Source: Oceanicola sp. (lineage in GTDB: Bacteria > Pseudomonadota > Alphaproteobacteria > Rhodobacterales > Rhodobacteraceae). Taken from it: a stretch of 39,465 nt of DNA. The notes under the pieces were generated by a model that did no database searches, had not been told where the DNA came from, and saw only the letters and a program-made list of their open reading frames with translations. The position numbers and the translations under genes are program-made. Of the stretch, positions 17,149-23,904 are shown in pieces (the stretch's first letter is position 1; every line of letters starts with the position of its first letter). The stretch lies in assembly GCA_022447275.1 (NCBI GenBank), contig JAKVBK010000029.1, positions 1-39,465 on the forward strand. The letters are read 5' to 3'.

Positions 17149-17189
17149 CCTCCCCGGAGTGTATCCAAGACAAAGATTGGGCTTGGTTT

Positions 17190-17675
17190 TCAGCCCTTAG
17201 AGCCCAGCTTTTCGCGCAGTTCCCGCAGAACTGGCAGGGCTTGGCGGACCCGGTCTGGGCCGATCTCTTCTACAATTTCGGTGATGATTGGGGACACGGC
17301 GGATATGGCGCTGTCCACGGCTTTTCTGCCTGCGGGGCTGATGGAGACACGCTTTTTGCGGGCATCGTCCCAGTCGGGGCGGATATGGATATGGCCGGCC
17401 CATTCCAGCTTTGTCAGCGTGTTGGTGATGGCACCGCGCGTCAGGTGAAAGGCTTGGGCTAGCTGGGCAGGGCTGCGCTCGTCATTTACGTGGGCGAGGT
17501 GGTTGAGGACTGAGAAATGGCTCAATTCCATCCCTTTTGGCAAGGCGCGCGTCAGCCGATTGCGGGCCAGTTGATCTGCCGCGAAGACTTCGCTGAACAG
17601 GGAGACGGCAAGGGCATCGGTGCTGTTGGCGCGGTTTGACACGGGGCGGCTAGCCTTGGTTGAAGGGGCGATCAT
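17190..17675 (-). CDS. MarR family transcriptional regulator
   Basis: A 161-residue winged-helix protein. The core reads ELSHFSVLNHLAHVNDERSP, then a helix-turn-helix with LAQAFHLTRGAITNTLTKLE, and a wing with the MarR hallmark DARKKRVSISPAGR (about 100-115). Its start overlaps the 3' end of the nitrilase gene by 26 bases and shows no ribosome binding site, so coupled translation is likely; a GTG about 13 codons further in is an alternative start. It is the last gene of the leftward comF cluster. The ligand and targets are unknown. Confidence 0.88.
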   Translation of the reverse strand: MIAPSTKASRPVSNRANSTDALAVSLFSEVFAADQLARNRLTRALPKGMELSHFSVLNHLAHVNDERSPAQLAQAFHLTRGAITNTLTKLEWAGHIHIRPDWDDARKKRVSISPAGRKAVDSAISAVSPIITEIVEEIGPDRVRQALPVLRELREKLGSKG

Positions 17676-18480
17676 GGGTCAGGGATGGCACTTTTTGCCG
17701 GGCCGTGTCCACAAGAGCCATGTCCAGATCAAAGAAAGTGACGCCGGGCTGGGTGCCACAATCGGCGATGACGTCGCCCCAGGGGGCAACCGCGTAGCCA
17801 TGGCCGAAAGTTTGGCGAGCCTTGCCCTGTGTGGCTTTGTGCAGGCCGGTTTGGGCCGGGGCCAGGATCCACGCGCCGTTTTCAATCGCGCGGGCACGCA
17901 GCAGGCTGTCCCAATGGGCTGCCCCTGTGACCGGGGAAAACGCCGAAGGCACTGTCAGCACAGACGCGCCCTGCTGCGCAAGGTGTCGGTAGAGCTGTGG
18001 AAACCGCAGATCGTAGCAGATAGTCAGCCCAATTCTGGCGAAAGGCGTGTCGGCCCAGATGGCTGTGTTCCCCGGACGATACCCCGCGCTTTCGCGGTAG
18101 GTCTCTGTCTCAGACACGCTGACATCGAACATATGCATCTTGTCATAGCGCGCGACGATCTCCCCGCTTGGTGAGATCAGAAAGGAGCGGTTTGCGAACC
18201 GCCCATCCGGATCAGCCGTTTTCAAGGCGAGTGAGCCGATCAGAAGCCATATTCCGGTTTTGGCGGCGGCATCGCGCAGGCCGGCAAGGGTGATGTCCTC
18301 CGCCTCGGTTTGCAAAACGTCGTGTTGCCAAGCGCGGCTGGTGGAGACGCAATTGGTCACTTCTGGCGTGAGCACGAAGCCTGCGCCCCCGTCTGCGGCG
18401 TCTTGTAGGTGGCGCAGGGTGACCGGCAGGTTGTCTGCCGGGGTGTCGCTCGACGTGAGTTGCACCAGTGCAGTCCGCAT
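17650..18480 (-). CDS. Carbon-nitrogen hydrolase (nitrilase superfamily)
   Basis: A 276-residue amidase-type enzyme with the E-K-C triad: E40 (LTPEVTN), K114 (RYDKMHMFD) and C155 (LTICYDLRFP). The pattern, including PSAFSPVTGAAHWDSLLRARAIEN, matches the Nit1/Nit2-like branch, which hydrolyses omega-amides or deaminated glutathione. It lies nine bases after grxC and overlaps the marR-type gene, so the order is comF-grxC-nit-marR. Pairing with a glutaredoxin makes deaminated-glutathione repair attractive, but this is inference. Confidence 0.92.
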   Translation of the reverse strand: MRTALVQLTSSDTPADNLPVTLRHLQDAADGGAGFVLTPEVTNCVSTSRAWQHDVLQTEAEDITLAGLRDAAAKTGIWLLIGSLALKTADPDGRFANRSFLISPSGEIVARYDKMHMFDVSVSETETYRESAGYRPGNTAIWADTPFARIGLTICYDLRFPQLYRHLAQQGASVLTVPSAFSPVTGAAHWDSLLRARAIENGAWILAPAQTGLHKATQGKARQTFGHGYAVAPWGDVIADCGTQPGVTFFDLDMALVDTARQKVPSLTHDRPFNQG

Positions 18481-18489
18481 GCGGTGAGC

Positions 18490-18750
18490 CTACTCGGCCT
18501 GCAAAAGCGAATCGAGTTTGCCCGCACGCTCCAACGCATAGAGATCATCGCAGCCCCCAACGTGGGTTGTGCCGATGAAAATCTGTGGAACTGTGTGGCT
18601 GCCGTGGGCCCGTTGGAGCATCTCGGCGCGGCGGTTGGGCTCACGCGAAATGTCAATTTCTGAAAATGGTACGTCTTTTGATGTCAGAAGGCGTTTGGCG
18701 GCGTGGCAGAAACCGCATAGGGGCGAGGTGTAGATCTCAACAGGTTGCAT
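18490..18750 (-). CDS. grxC: Glutaredoxin, GrxC type
   Basis: An 86-residue dithiol glutaredoxin that reduces disulfides with glutathione in the cytoplasm. The active site is C12-G-F-C15 in YTSPLCGFCHAAKRLL, instead of the standard CPYC. The glutathione-binding motif TVPQIFIG and GGCDDLYALE (about 50-70) are intact. The start at 18750 is chosen because GGAG lies six bases upstream; a longer frame to 18786 has no such site. It follows comF after 36 bases and precedes the nitrilase gene. Confidence 0.93.
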   Translation of the reverse strand: MQPVEIYTSPLCGFCHAAKRLLTSKDVPFSEIDISREPNRRAEMLQRAHGSHTVPQIFIGTTHVGGCDDLYALERAGKLDSLLQAE

Positions 18751-18786
18751 TCTGTGCTCCGGGTCAAAAACGGTGTTACCGTTCAC

Positions 18787-19515
18787 TTAAGTGTCCCGCG
18801 CAACCCGCGCCAGAGCAAGAACGCACACTTCTGTTGCGCCAGCGGCCAGACAAGCCATCGATGCGGCCGTGAATGTAGCGCCCGACGTCATCACATCATC
18901 CACCAGCAACACCCGCCGCCCGGAAAGCCGTGTCTTGCGGGCGGGGTGTGCCTTTATAGCCCCCCGCAGAAGATCAAACCGGGCATCGCGGCTTTTGCCA
19001 TCAAGCTTTGGCGTTGCCTTGTCGCGTACCAGAAGGTCTGGGCAATGGGCCAGGCCCACCTCAGCAGCAAAAGCCGCTGATAGCAGCGCGGACTGGTTGA
19101 ATCGCCTGCGCAGCAACCGGGTGCGATGCAGCGGAATGGGCGCAACCAACATGCCGTCTGCCAAGATAGGGCGGGCGGCGCGTGCCAGCCATTTCGCCGC
19201 CGCAGGGGCCGTTTCCAACCGATCTCCGTTCTTGAGTGCCAGCACAAGGCGGCGCCCATTGTCGCGATAGAGCATCGCTGCCCGGCCACGTTTCCAAGGG
19301 GGCGCGTCCTGCTGGCATGAATCACAGATGGATGGGCTATCACCTTCCGCGCTGCCGGGCAGTGGCGTGCCACACGAATCGCAGATATGGCCCGAAATGA
19401 AGGGCGTTTCGATCCAGCAAGGCGCGCAGAGCGCGCCGGATTCCTCGACAGGAACACCGCAGCTGACGCATTGAGGTGGGTAAACAACCTGCAAAAGCCG
19501 TTGCATCATTCCCAT
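18787..19515 (-). CDS. comF: ComF family protein (phosphoribosyltransferase fold)
   Basis: A 242-residue protein named after the competence protein ComF, but in most bacteria of unknown role. The N-terminus has four CxxC pairs likely to bind zinc: C16/C19, C30/C33, C45/C48 and C64/C67. The C-terminal half has the phosphoribosyltransferase fold with the PRPP loop VLLVDDVMTSGAT (about 205-217) and the ComF segments VAPIPLHRTRLLRRRFNQS. GGGAGG nine bases upstream supports the start. It heads the leftward cluster and is divergent, with a gap of only 21 bases, from the methyltransferase-like gene. Confidence 0.92.
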   Translation of the reverse strand: MGMMQRLLQVVYPPQCVSCGVPVEESGALCAPCWIETPFISGHICDSCGTPLPGSAEGDSPSICDSCQQDAPPWKRGRAAMLYRDNGRRLVLALKNGDRLETAPAAAKWLARAARPILADGMLVAPIPLHRTRLLRRRFNQSALLSAAFAAEVGLAHCPDLLVRDKATPKLDGKSRDARFDLLRGAIKAHPARKTRLSGRRVLLVDDVMTSGATFTAASMACLAAGATEVCVLALARVARDT

Positions 19516-19536
19516 TCTACGTTACCTCCCTTCCAA

Positions 19537-20400
19537 ATGAATCAGACCCTGACAGACCGCCCCGCCCTGTTGCGGCAACGCGCCCGTGCCTTGCGCACGG
19601 GGCCCGTTGATTTCCTGACTGCAATCGCAATTGACGAAGTTCAGGAGAGACTCGTCGCGGTTAACAGGAGCTTTACGAAGGTCGCGATTATTGGTGGCTG
19701 GATGCCTGGATGGGCCGAGGCTTTCCCCGATGCCACCCATGTTGCGGACACGGAAACGCTCGATCTTGAGGTGCAGAGCTATGACCTCGTCGTACATGCG
19801 CTGTGCCTGCATTGGGCGGAGGACCCTGTGGGCCAACTGGTACAGGCGCGCCGCGCACTTGTGCCGGATGGGCTGTTGCTGGTGGTTGCCTTTGGGGGGC
19901 GCAGCCTTGTGGAATTGCGCGCAGTGCTTGCTGAGGCTGAAATTGCGCTGACGGGCGGGTTGTCGCCACGGGTGCTGCCCATGGCAGAAATTCGGGACAT
20001 GGGCGGTTTGCTGCAAAGAGCGGGCCTTGCGCTGCCGGTCGCCGACAGTCTTCCGTTGACCGTGACGTATGACACAGCCTTTGCCCTCATGGCTGAATTG
20101 CGCGGCATGGGGGAAGGCAATGCTCTGGCAGCACGGCACAAGGCGCCGCCACCCCGCGCGCTGTTCGCCGAGGCCGCGCGTCGCTATGCAGAGGCGCATA
20201 CGGGCAGCGACGGGCGTATCTCGGCCAGTTTCGAAATGCTGTTCCTGACAGGCTGGGCGCCCGATGAAAGCCAGCCAAAACCTTTGCGCCCCGGATCGGC
20301 AAAAATGCGGCTTTCTCAGGCGCTGGGCACGACCGAGAAACAAATTTCTGATATGGATACCAAACCCATCTGCGACTCTGCGCCGCGGCATTCGAATTGA
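19537..20400 (+). CDS. NDUFAF5-like class I SAM-type protein with degenerate motif I
   Basis: A 287-residue protein related to the BioC/NDUFAF5 branch of SAM-dependent enzymes. It shows the hallmark segment LVVHALCLHWAEDP, then QARRALVPDGLLLVVAFGG and SLVELR, and PVADSLPLTVTYDTAFALMA with LRGMGEGNAL. In mitochondria NDUFAF5 hydroxylates an arginine of the complex I subunit NDUFS7. The SAM-binding motif I, normally LDLGCGxG, here reads VAIIGGWMPGWAEAFP, so it lacks the expected acidic residue and glycine pattern. The start at 19537 leaves just 21 bases to the divergent comF and has no Shine-Dalgarno sequence, so leaderless translation is likely. The role in complex I assembly is inference. Confidence 0.78.
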   Translation: MNQTLTDRPALLRQRARALRTGPVDFLTAIAIDEVQERLVAVNRSFTKVAIIGGWMPGWAEAFPDATHVADTETLDLEVQSYDLVVHALCLHWAEDPVGQLVQARRALVPDGLLLVVAFGGRSLVELRAVLAEAEIALTGGLSPRVLPMAEIRDMGGLLQRAGLALPVADSLPLTVTYDTAFALMAELRGMGEGNALAARHKAPPPRALFAEAARRYAEAHTGSDGRISASFEMLFLTGWAPDESQPKPLRPGSAKMRLSQALGTTEKQISDMDTKPICDSAPRHSN

Positions 20401-20465
20401 CCATGGGCGCCAAAAGGTTATCTCAAAGCATGAATACCCCACTCCGACCGATACAGGACAAGGCA

Positions 20466-21569
20466 ATGCTGGACGCCAAAAAGGGCACAGAACACGCAAG
20501 CGTTCCCGAACAGAAGCTGGCGGAGCCGGCGTCGGCCCGCTCCCATCTGCCGGGGGACCACCCTGCGGTAAAGCCGGCGAAAGTGGGCGTCCTTCTGGCG
20601 AACCTTGGCACGCCCGACCACCACAGCTATTGGCCCATGCGGCGCTATCTGAACGAGTTCCTGTCGGATCGGCGCGTGATCGATTATTCGCCGTGGATCT
20701 GGCAGCCGCTGTTGCAGTTGGTGATCCTGACCAAACGGCCCTTCAGCTCGGGCGAAGCTTACAAATCGATCTGGAACGAGGAGGCAAATGAAAGCCCTCT
20801 CATGACGATCACGAAACAGCAGACCGAGAAAATGACAGACCTCCTCAAGGCGCGCTATGGCGATGCGGTCGAGGTGGACTTCTGTATGCGCTACGGCAAC
20901 CCCTCAACAAAATCGAAGGTGCAAGCGCTGATCGACAAGGGCTGCCGCAAGATCCTGTTCTTCCCGCTCTACCCCCATTATGCAGGTGCCACATCGGCCA
21001 CCGCCAATGACCAGTTCTTCCGCGCGCTCATGGAGCAGAAGTGGCAGCCCGACAGCCGGACCGTCCCTGCCTATTACGAACATCCGTCCTACATCGAAGC
21101 CTTGGCGCAATCGATCGAGCGGTCTTACGCGCAGATGGAGCAAGAGCCTGATATTCTTGTATGTTCCTATCACGGTGTGCCAAAGCGCTATCTGATGGAA
21201 GGCGACCCCTATCATTGCCAGTGCCAGAAAACGACGCGCCTGCTGAAGGAACGTTTGGGCTGGGCGGATGACAAGATCGTTACAACATTCCAAAGCCGCT
21301 TTGGCCCTGAAGAATGGCTTAAGCCCTATACCGTGGAAGAAGTGGCGCGGTTGGCGGAAAGCGGCAAGAAACGGATCGCAGTCTGCGCGCCGGCGTTCTC
21401 AGCCGATTGCATTGAGACGCTCGAAGAGATCAACGAGGAAATCGCCGAAAGCTTCGAGGAGGCGGGCGGCGAGAGCTTTACCTACATCCCATGCCTCAAT
21501 GATGACGATGCTCACATGTCTGCACTGACCGAAGTGGTCGAAGCCAACCTGAAGGGCTGGCTGGACTGA
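20466..21569 (+). CDS. hemH: Ferrochelatase
   Basis: A 367-residue enzyme that inserts ferrous iron into protoporphyrin IX to form heme. Family markers are VGVLLANLGTPD (about 40-51), KSIWNEEANESPLM, MRYGNPS, YPHYAGATSATANDQ, and SYHGVPKRYLMEGDPYHCQC, which holds the catalytic histidine and cysteines. FSADCIETLEEI and SFTYIPCLNDDDAHM complete the C-terminus. The ATG at 20466 is preferred because AGGA lies about seven bases upstream; longer frames start at 20403 and 20430 without good sites. A bidirectional terminator follows. The two tandem 58-residue peptide genes lie on the other strand just behind it. Confidence 0.95.
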   Translation: MLDAKKGTEHASVPEQKLAEPASARSHLPGDHPAVKPAKVGVLLANLGTPDHHSYWPMRRYLNEFLSDRRVIDYSPWIWQPLLQLVILTKRPFSSGEAYKSIWNEEANESPLMTITKQQTEKMTDLLKARYGDAVEVDFCMRYGNPSTKSKVQALIDKGCRKILFFPLYPHYAGATSATANDQFFRALMEQKWQPDSRTVPAYYEHPSYIEALAQSIERSYAQMEQEPDILVCSYHGVPKRYLMEGDPYHCQCQKTTRLLKERLGWADDKIVTTFQSRFGPEEWLKPYTVEEVARLAESGKKRIAVCAPAFSADCIETLEEINEEIAESFEEAGGESFTYIPCLNDDDAHMSALTEVVEANLKGWLD

Positions 21570-21596
21570 AGCACCTTTTGAACGGGTCCACGAAAA

Positions 21597-21631
21597 AAGC
21601 CGCCCCGCATACTGCCGGGCGGCTTCTTTTT
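21597..21631. terminator. Bidirectional rho-independent terminator after hemH
   Basis: AAGCCGCCC pairs with GGGCGGCTT (stems 21597-21605 and 21617-21625). A run of six As precedes it (21593-21598) and TTCTTTTT follows, so it can end both the rightward hemH transcript and the leftward transcript of the peptide gene at 21660. Confidence 0.88.
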
Positions 21632-21659
21632 GTCTTGGCGCCGGTATCCGGCGTCAGGA

Positions 21660-21836
21660 TCAGCTGGAGGCAGCTGCGATGGCCAGCAGAAGCATCAGGG
21701 GCACGAGGATGCCGCCGGCGGAAGAAGAGGTTTCTTCTTCAACGATCACCGGCTCGATGATGGGATCATCCATACCACCTGCGGTGGCGGCGCCGGCGGA
21801 CAGGATCACTGCTGCTGCGAGTGCAAACTTTTTCAT
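21660..21836 (-). CDS. Exported 58-residue peptide, copy A of a tandem pair
   Basis: A 58-residue open frame not tied to a known function. It starts with a signal peptide (MKKFALAAAVILSAGAATA, cleavage expected after residue 19), followed by an acidic stretch GGMDDPIIEPVIVEEE (20-35), a TSSSAGG linker and a hydrophobic C-terminus ILVPLMLLLAIAAASS. AAGGAG seven bases upstream of the ATG is a strong ribosome binding site. A leader with two palindromes and an extended -10 lie upstream, and the hemH terminator can close it. The mature part is identical to that of copy B at 22070-22246. The layout (cleaved signal, acidic periplasmic part, one hydrophobic helix) suggests a small exported or membrane peptide. 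Confidence 0.8.
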   Translation of the reverse strand: MKKFALAAAVILSAGAATAGGMDDPIIEPVIVEEETSSSAGGILVPLMLLLAIAAASS

Positions 21837-21891
21837 GGTTATTCTCCTTTTGGAACGGATTTGCTCCGCTCATTGGTATTTGGATGGGCCT

Positions 21892-21924
21892 GCGCCCGAT
21901 CGGGCGCGCTTCGAAACGAAGCGC
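21892..21924. repeat. Two adjacent palindromes in the leader of peptide gene A
   Basis: GCGCCCGATCGGGCGC (21892-21907) is a perfect 16-base palindrome. It is fused to GCGCTTCG-AAA-CGAAGCGC (21906-21924), a perfect 8-base stem with a 3-base loop. Both lie 56-88 bases upstream of the start codon, directly behind a candidate promoter, so they would be at the 5' end of the mRNA. They could stabilise the transcript or act as operators. No T-run follows, so a terminator is unlikely. Confidence 0.6.
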
Positions 21925-21931
21925 TTGCCTA

Positions 21932-21940
21932 ATTCTATCA
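21932..21940 (-). promoter_or_regulatory. Candidate extended -10 promoter of peptide gene A
   Basis: Read on the minus strand the sequence is TGATAGAAT, an extended -10 (TGnTAGAAT) upstream of the palindromes. TTGCAA lies 19 bases further upstream, a poor but possible -35. Transcription would start near 21925, giving a leader of about 88 bases. This is a motif-based guess. Confidence 0.45.
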
Positions 21941-21995
21941 CAAAGCCTGCCGCGTCTTGCAACAGATACGTTGTGTTCAAAGTTGACGGTTGCCA

Positions 21996-22034
21996 GAAAA
22001 GCAACAACCGCCCTCTTGCGAAGGCGGTTGTTTC
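21996..22034 (-). terminator. Terminator of peptide gene B
   Basis: On the minus strand a perfect 10-base stem AACAACCGCC/GGCGGTTGTT (plus-strand arms 22003-22012 and 22023-22032, 10-base loop) is followed by GCTTTTC. It ends the leftward transcript of the gene at 22070, so copies A and B are probably separate transcription units. Confidence 0.8.
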
Positions 22035-22069
22035 TAATTCGTAGATCGGACGGCGTATGCCGCGAGATC

Positions 22070-22246
22070 TTAGCTGGATGCAGCTGCGATGGCCAGCAGG
22101 AGCATCAGGGGCACGAGGATGCCGCCTGCGGAAGACGAGGTTTCCTCTTCAACGATCACCGGCTCGATGATGGGATCGTCCATACCACCGGCAAGGGCGG
22201 CACTGGCAGTGACAGACAGGATAGCAGCGAGTGCGAGCTTTTTCAT
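22070..22246 (-). CDS. Exported 58-residue peptide, copy B of a tandem pair
   Basis: A 58-residue frame with the same plan as copy A: signal peptide MKKLALAAILSVTASAALA, then GGMDDPIIEPVIVEEE, TSSSAGG and a hydrophobic C-terminus. Residues 20-58 are identical to those of copy A (39 of 39), and the 117 bases behind them differ at six places, all in third positions and all synonymous; stop codons differ (TAA here, TGA in A). The signal peptides have diverged. GGAGG five bases before the ATG at 22246 is a good ribosome binding site; a longer frame to 22267 lacks one. This conservation points to purifying selection on the mature peptide. The 140 bases upstream hold a weak -10-like TATAAG and nothing else clear. 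Confidence 0.82.
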   Translation of the reverse strand: MKKLALAAILSVTASAALAGGMDDPIIEPVIVEEETSSSAGGILVPLMLLLAIAAASS

Positions 22247-22386
22247 AGTAGCCTCCAGATGGCGCACACGGGAATCACTTATAAGCCCGCGAGCAAAATT
22301 GGTTGTTCACGCTTCCTGCTTTGCAGAGCGACGATGATTTTTCAATGAAATGGATTGATCGCTTGGTCTAAACACGCGTTTTGTCG

Positions 22387-22983
22387 TCAAATAAGCAACA
22401 CTTGAGCCCCGCGCCCCGTCAGGGCGTACAGCTCCTCGATATGCTCATTGTAAAGGCCAATGCAGCCGTTTGACGATCTGCGGCCGATTTTGCGCGTGTC
22501 GTGGGTGCCGTGGATCCGGTAATATTTCCAGCCAAGGTAAAGCGCGTGGGTACCCAGCGGGTTATCCGGCCCGGGCCCGATGAAGTCAGGCCATTCGGGG
22601 TTGCGCTCTTTCATTGCAGGGGTGGGTGCCCAGCTTGGCCCCTCAACCTTGCGCACGACCGATGTCCGGCCGCGGCGCGTCAGATCCTCGGAGAGGGGCA
22701 CTGAAGACGGGTAGAGTTTGTAAACCGACTCATCGGCTGACCAGAAATGCACAGCGCGGCTGGCGATATCGACGAGAATCGCCCCGCCCTTCAACGAGCT
22801 GAAGTAAGGCTGCCAGTCGAGCGTTCGGAAGCTCGAGATGTTGCGGCGGGCGGTTTCGATGGGCTCATCGATTTCCGAAGTCGTCACCTGAGCGATCGCA
22901 GGCGTGGCAAGGCCCCCTAGCGCAGCGGCGCCAGAGCCTAGAAACAAGCGGCGATTAAGACGGGGTGAACCGTTTTCGGACAT
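22387..22983 (-). CDS. L,D-transpeptidase (YkuD domain), Tat-exported
   Basis: A 198-residue exported enzyme. The Tat signal peptide is NRRLFLGSGAAALGGLATPA with expected cleavage near AIA-Q at residue 31-32. The YkuD region (about 65-198) ends with the catalytic motif: H158 in YRIHGTHD and C174 in SSNGCIGLYN, fitting HGT(x)nSxGC. It makes or edits peptidoglycan cross-links in the periplasm. The start at 22983 is supported by GGAG six bases upstream; the frame is open back to 23313 but that would overlap the divergent gene. The gap of 223 bases to the divergent CAP-domain gene contains no clear promoter. Confidence 0.9.
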   Translation of the reverse strand: MSENGSPRLNRRLFLGSGAAALGGLATPAIAQVTTSEIDEPIETARRNISSFRTLDWQPYFSSLKGGAILVDIASRAVHFWSADESVYKLYPSSVPLSEDLTRRGRTSVVRKVEGPSWAPTPAMKERNPEWPDFIGPGPDNPLGTHALYLGWKYYRIHGTHDTRKIGRRSSNGCIGLYNEHIEELYALTGRGAQVLLI

Positions 22984-23206
22984 GTCTTTCTCCAATACGG
23001 GAGTATGTAGTGCTGTTAGAGAGTATCGACAGCGACCGGCAGGTGCAAACCTTTGCCGCTCACGCGCGGGGGCTTGGTGATCACAGCCGCGTGTGGTGTG
23101 CGGTTTTTGCCCACATCGGGCAGGTGAAGCGTCGTGCTGGGTTTGATCCCCACGCAGGGCTTGGGTAAACCCGTGTTCTAAGATTGCTTTGGAAAGGTGT
23201 GCTTTA

Positions 23207-23767
23207 ATGCGGGCATGGATCGGAATTTTCCTCGTGGTAGGCCTTGGGCTGGCGGGGTGCGCACCGACAACGGTCGTCACGGTGGATGGTACCCCGACAA
23301 CAGGACGGGCCAAAATCTATCGCATTGGGGGCAACGACACGGCCAAGATCCAGTTCCGGATGCTTGATTCGGTGAATGCGCTGCGTGCGGCAGCCGGCCT
23401 GCCAGCACTCGATCTCGATGGCAGCCTGAACGCGGCCGCTGTGACCCATGCAAATGATATGAGCCTGCAAAACAGGCCTTGGCATTTCGGATCTGACGGC
23501 TCCTCCCCGATCGACCGGGTCAGCCGTGCGGGATATCCGGGCAACCTCAAGGGGGAGCTTATATCCGAGACCTATGAGACCGAGTTGGAAACATTGGCTG
23601 CCTGGATGGAGCAACCTGACACGCGCCGCGTCGTGATGGACCCGGAAGCGGTGCACATGGGGCTGGGCTGGAAACAGGAAAAGAACGGCAAAATCTGGTG
23701 GACGATGGTGACCGGGGGCGATGGCGCCGCCGTGATCCCGGCGCCGAATCCGATCCCGAATATCTGA
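23207..23767 (+). CDS. CAP/SCP-domain lipoprotein
   Basis: A 186-residue protein with a lipoprotein signal peptide ending in LAGC (C18 expected to be lipidated), so it sits in the cell envelope. The rest fits a CAP (SCP/PR-1) domain: LDSVNALRAAAGLPALDLDGSL, then AAAVTHANDMSLQNRPWHFG (H in the middle of the usual cavity), ISETYETELE and HMGLGWKQEKNGKIWW. Bacterial CAP proteins are of unclear function. The ATG at 23207 is preceded by GGAAAGG about nine bases upstream; an in-frame TTG lies earlier at 23189. It faces an L,D-transpeptidase gene, which hints at a shared envelope role. Confidence 0.86.
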   Translation: MRAWIGIFLVVGLGLAGCAPTTVVTVDGTPTTGRAKIYRIGGNDTAKIQFRMLDSVNALRAAAGLPALDLDGSLNAAAVTHANDMSLQNRPWHFGSDGSSPIDRVSRAGYPGNLKGELISETYETELETLAAWMEQPDTRRVVMDPEAVHMGLGWKQEKNGKIWWTMVTGGDGAAVIPAPNPIPNI

Positions 23768-23904
23768 GCCACCCAGGCGCATGGCGGCAGGGCCTTGCTC
23801 ACCGCGATGCGCTGGCCGTCGTAGATAGGCATGCGCCCTAGCCAGTTTCAGCTATGCGCATGACGCGCCGCGGCGCGCCATCTCCGCACTGCCCTGTGGG
23901 CGCG

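Noticed and set aside
21578-21932. Plus-strand frames opposite peptide gene A
   Set aside because: Serine- and arginine-rich shadows that cross a terminator; selection is visible on the minus-strand frame.
23038-23105. Possible terminator or small RNA in the transpeptidase/CAP gap (CCGC/GCGG with TTTTT)
   Set aside because: The stem is only four bases and the loop long; too weak to call.
22965-23168. A 67-codon plus-strand frame between the transpeptidase and CAP genes
   Set aside because: No ribosome binding site and no recognisable composition; partly antisense to the signal peptide of the transpeptidase.
22984-23313. N-terminal extension of the L,D-transpeptidase frame
   Set aside because: It would run antisense through the start of the CAP gene; the Tat signal peptide and GGAG place the start at 22983.
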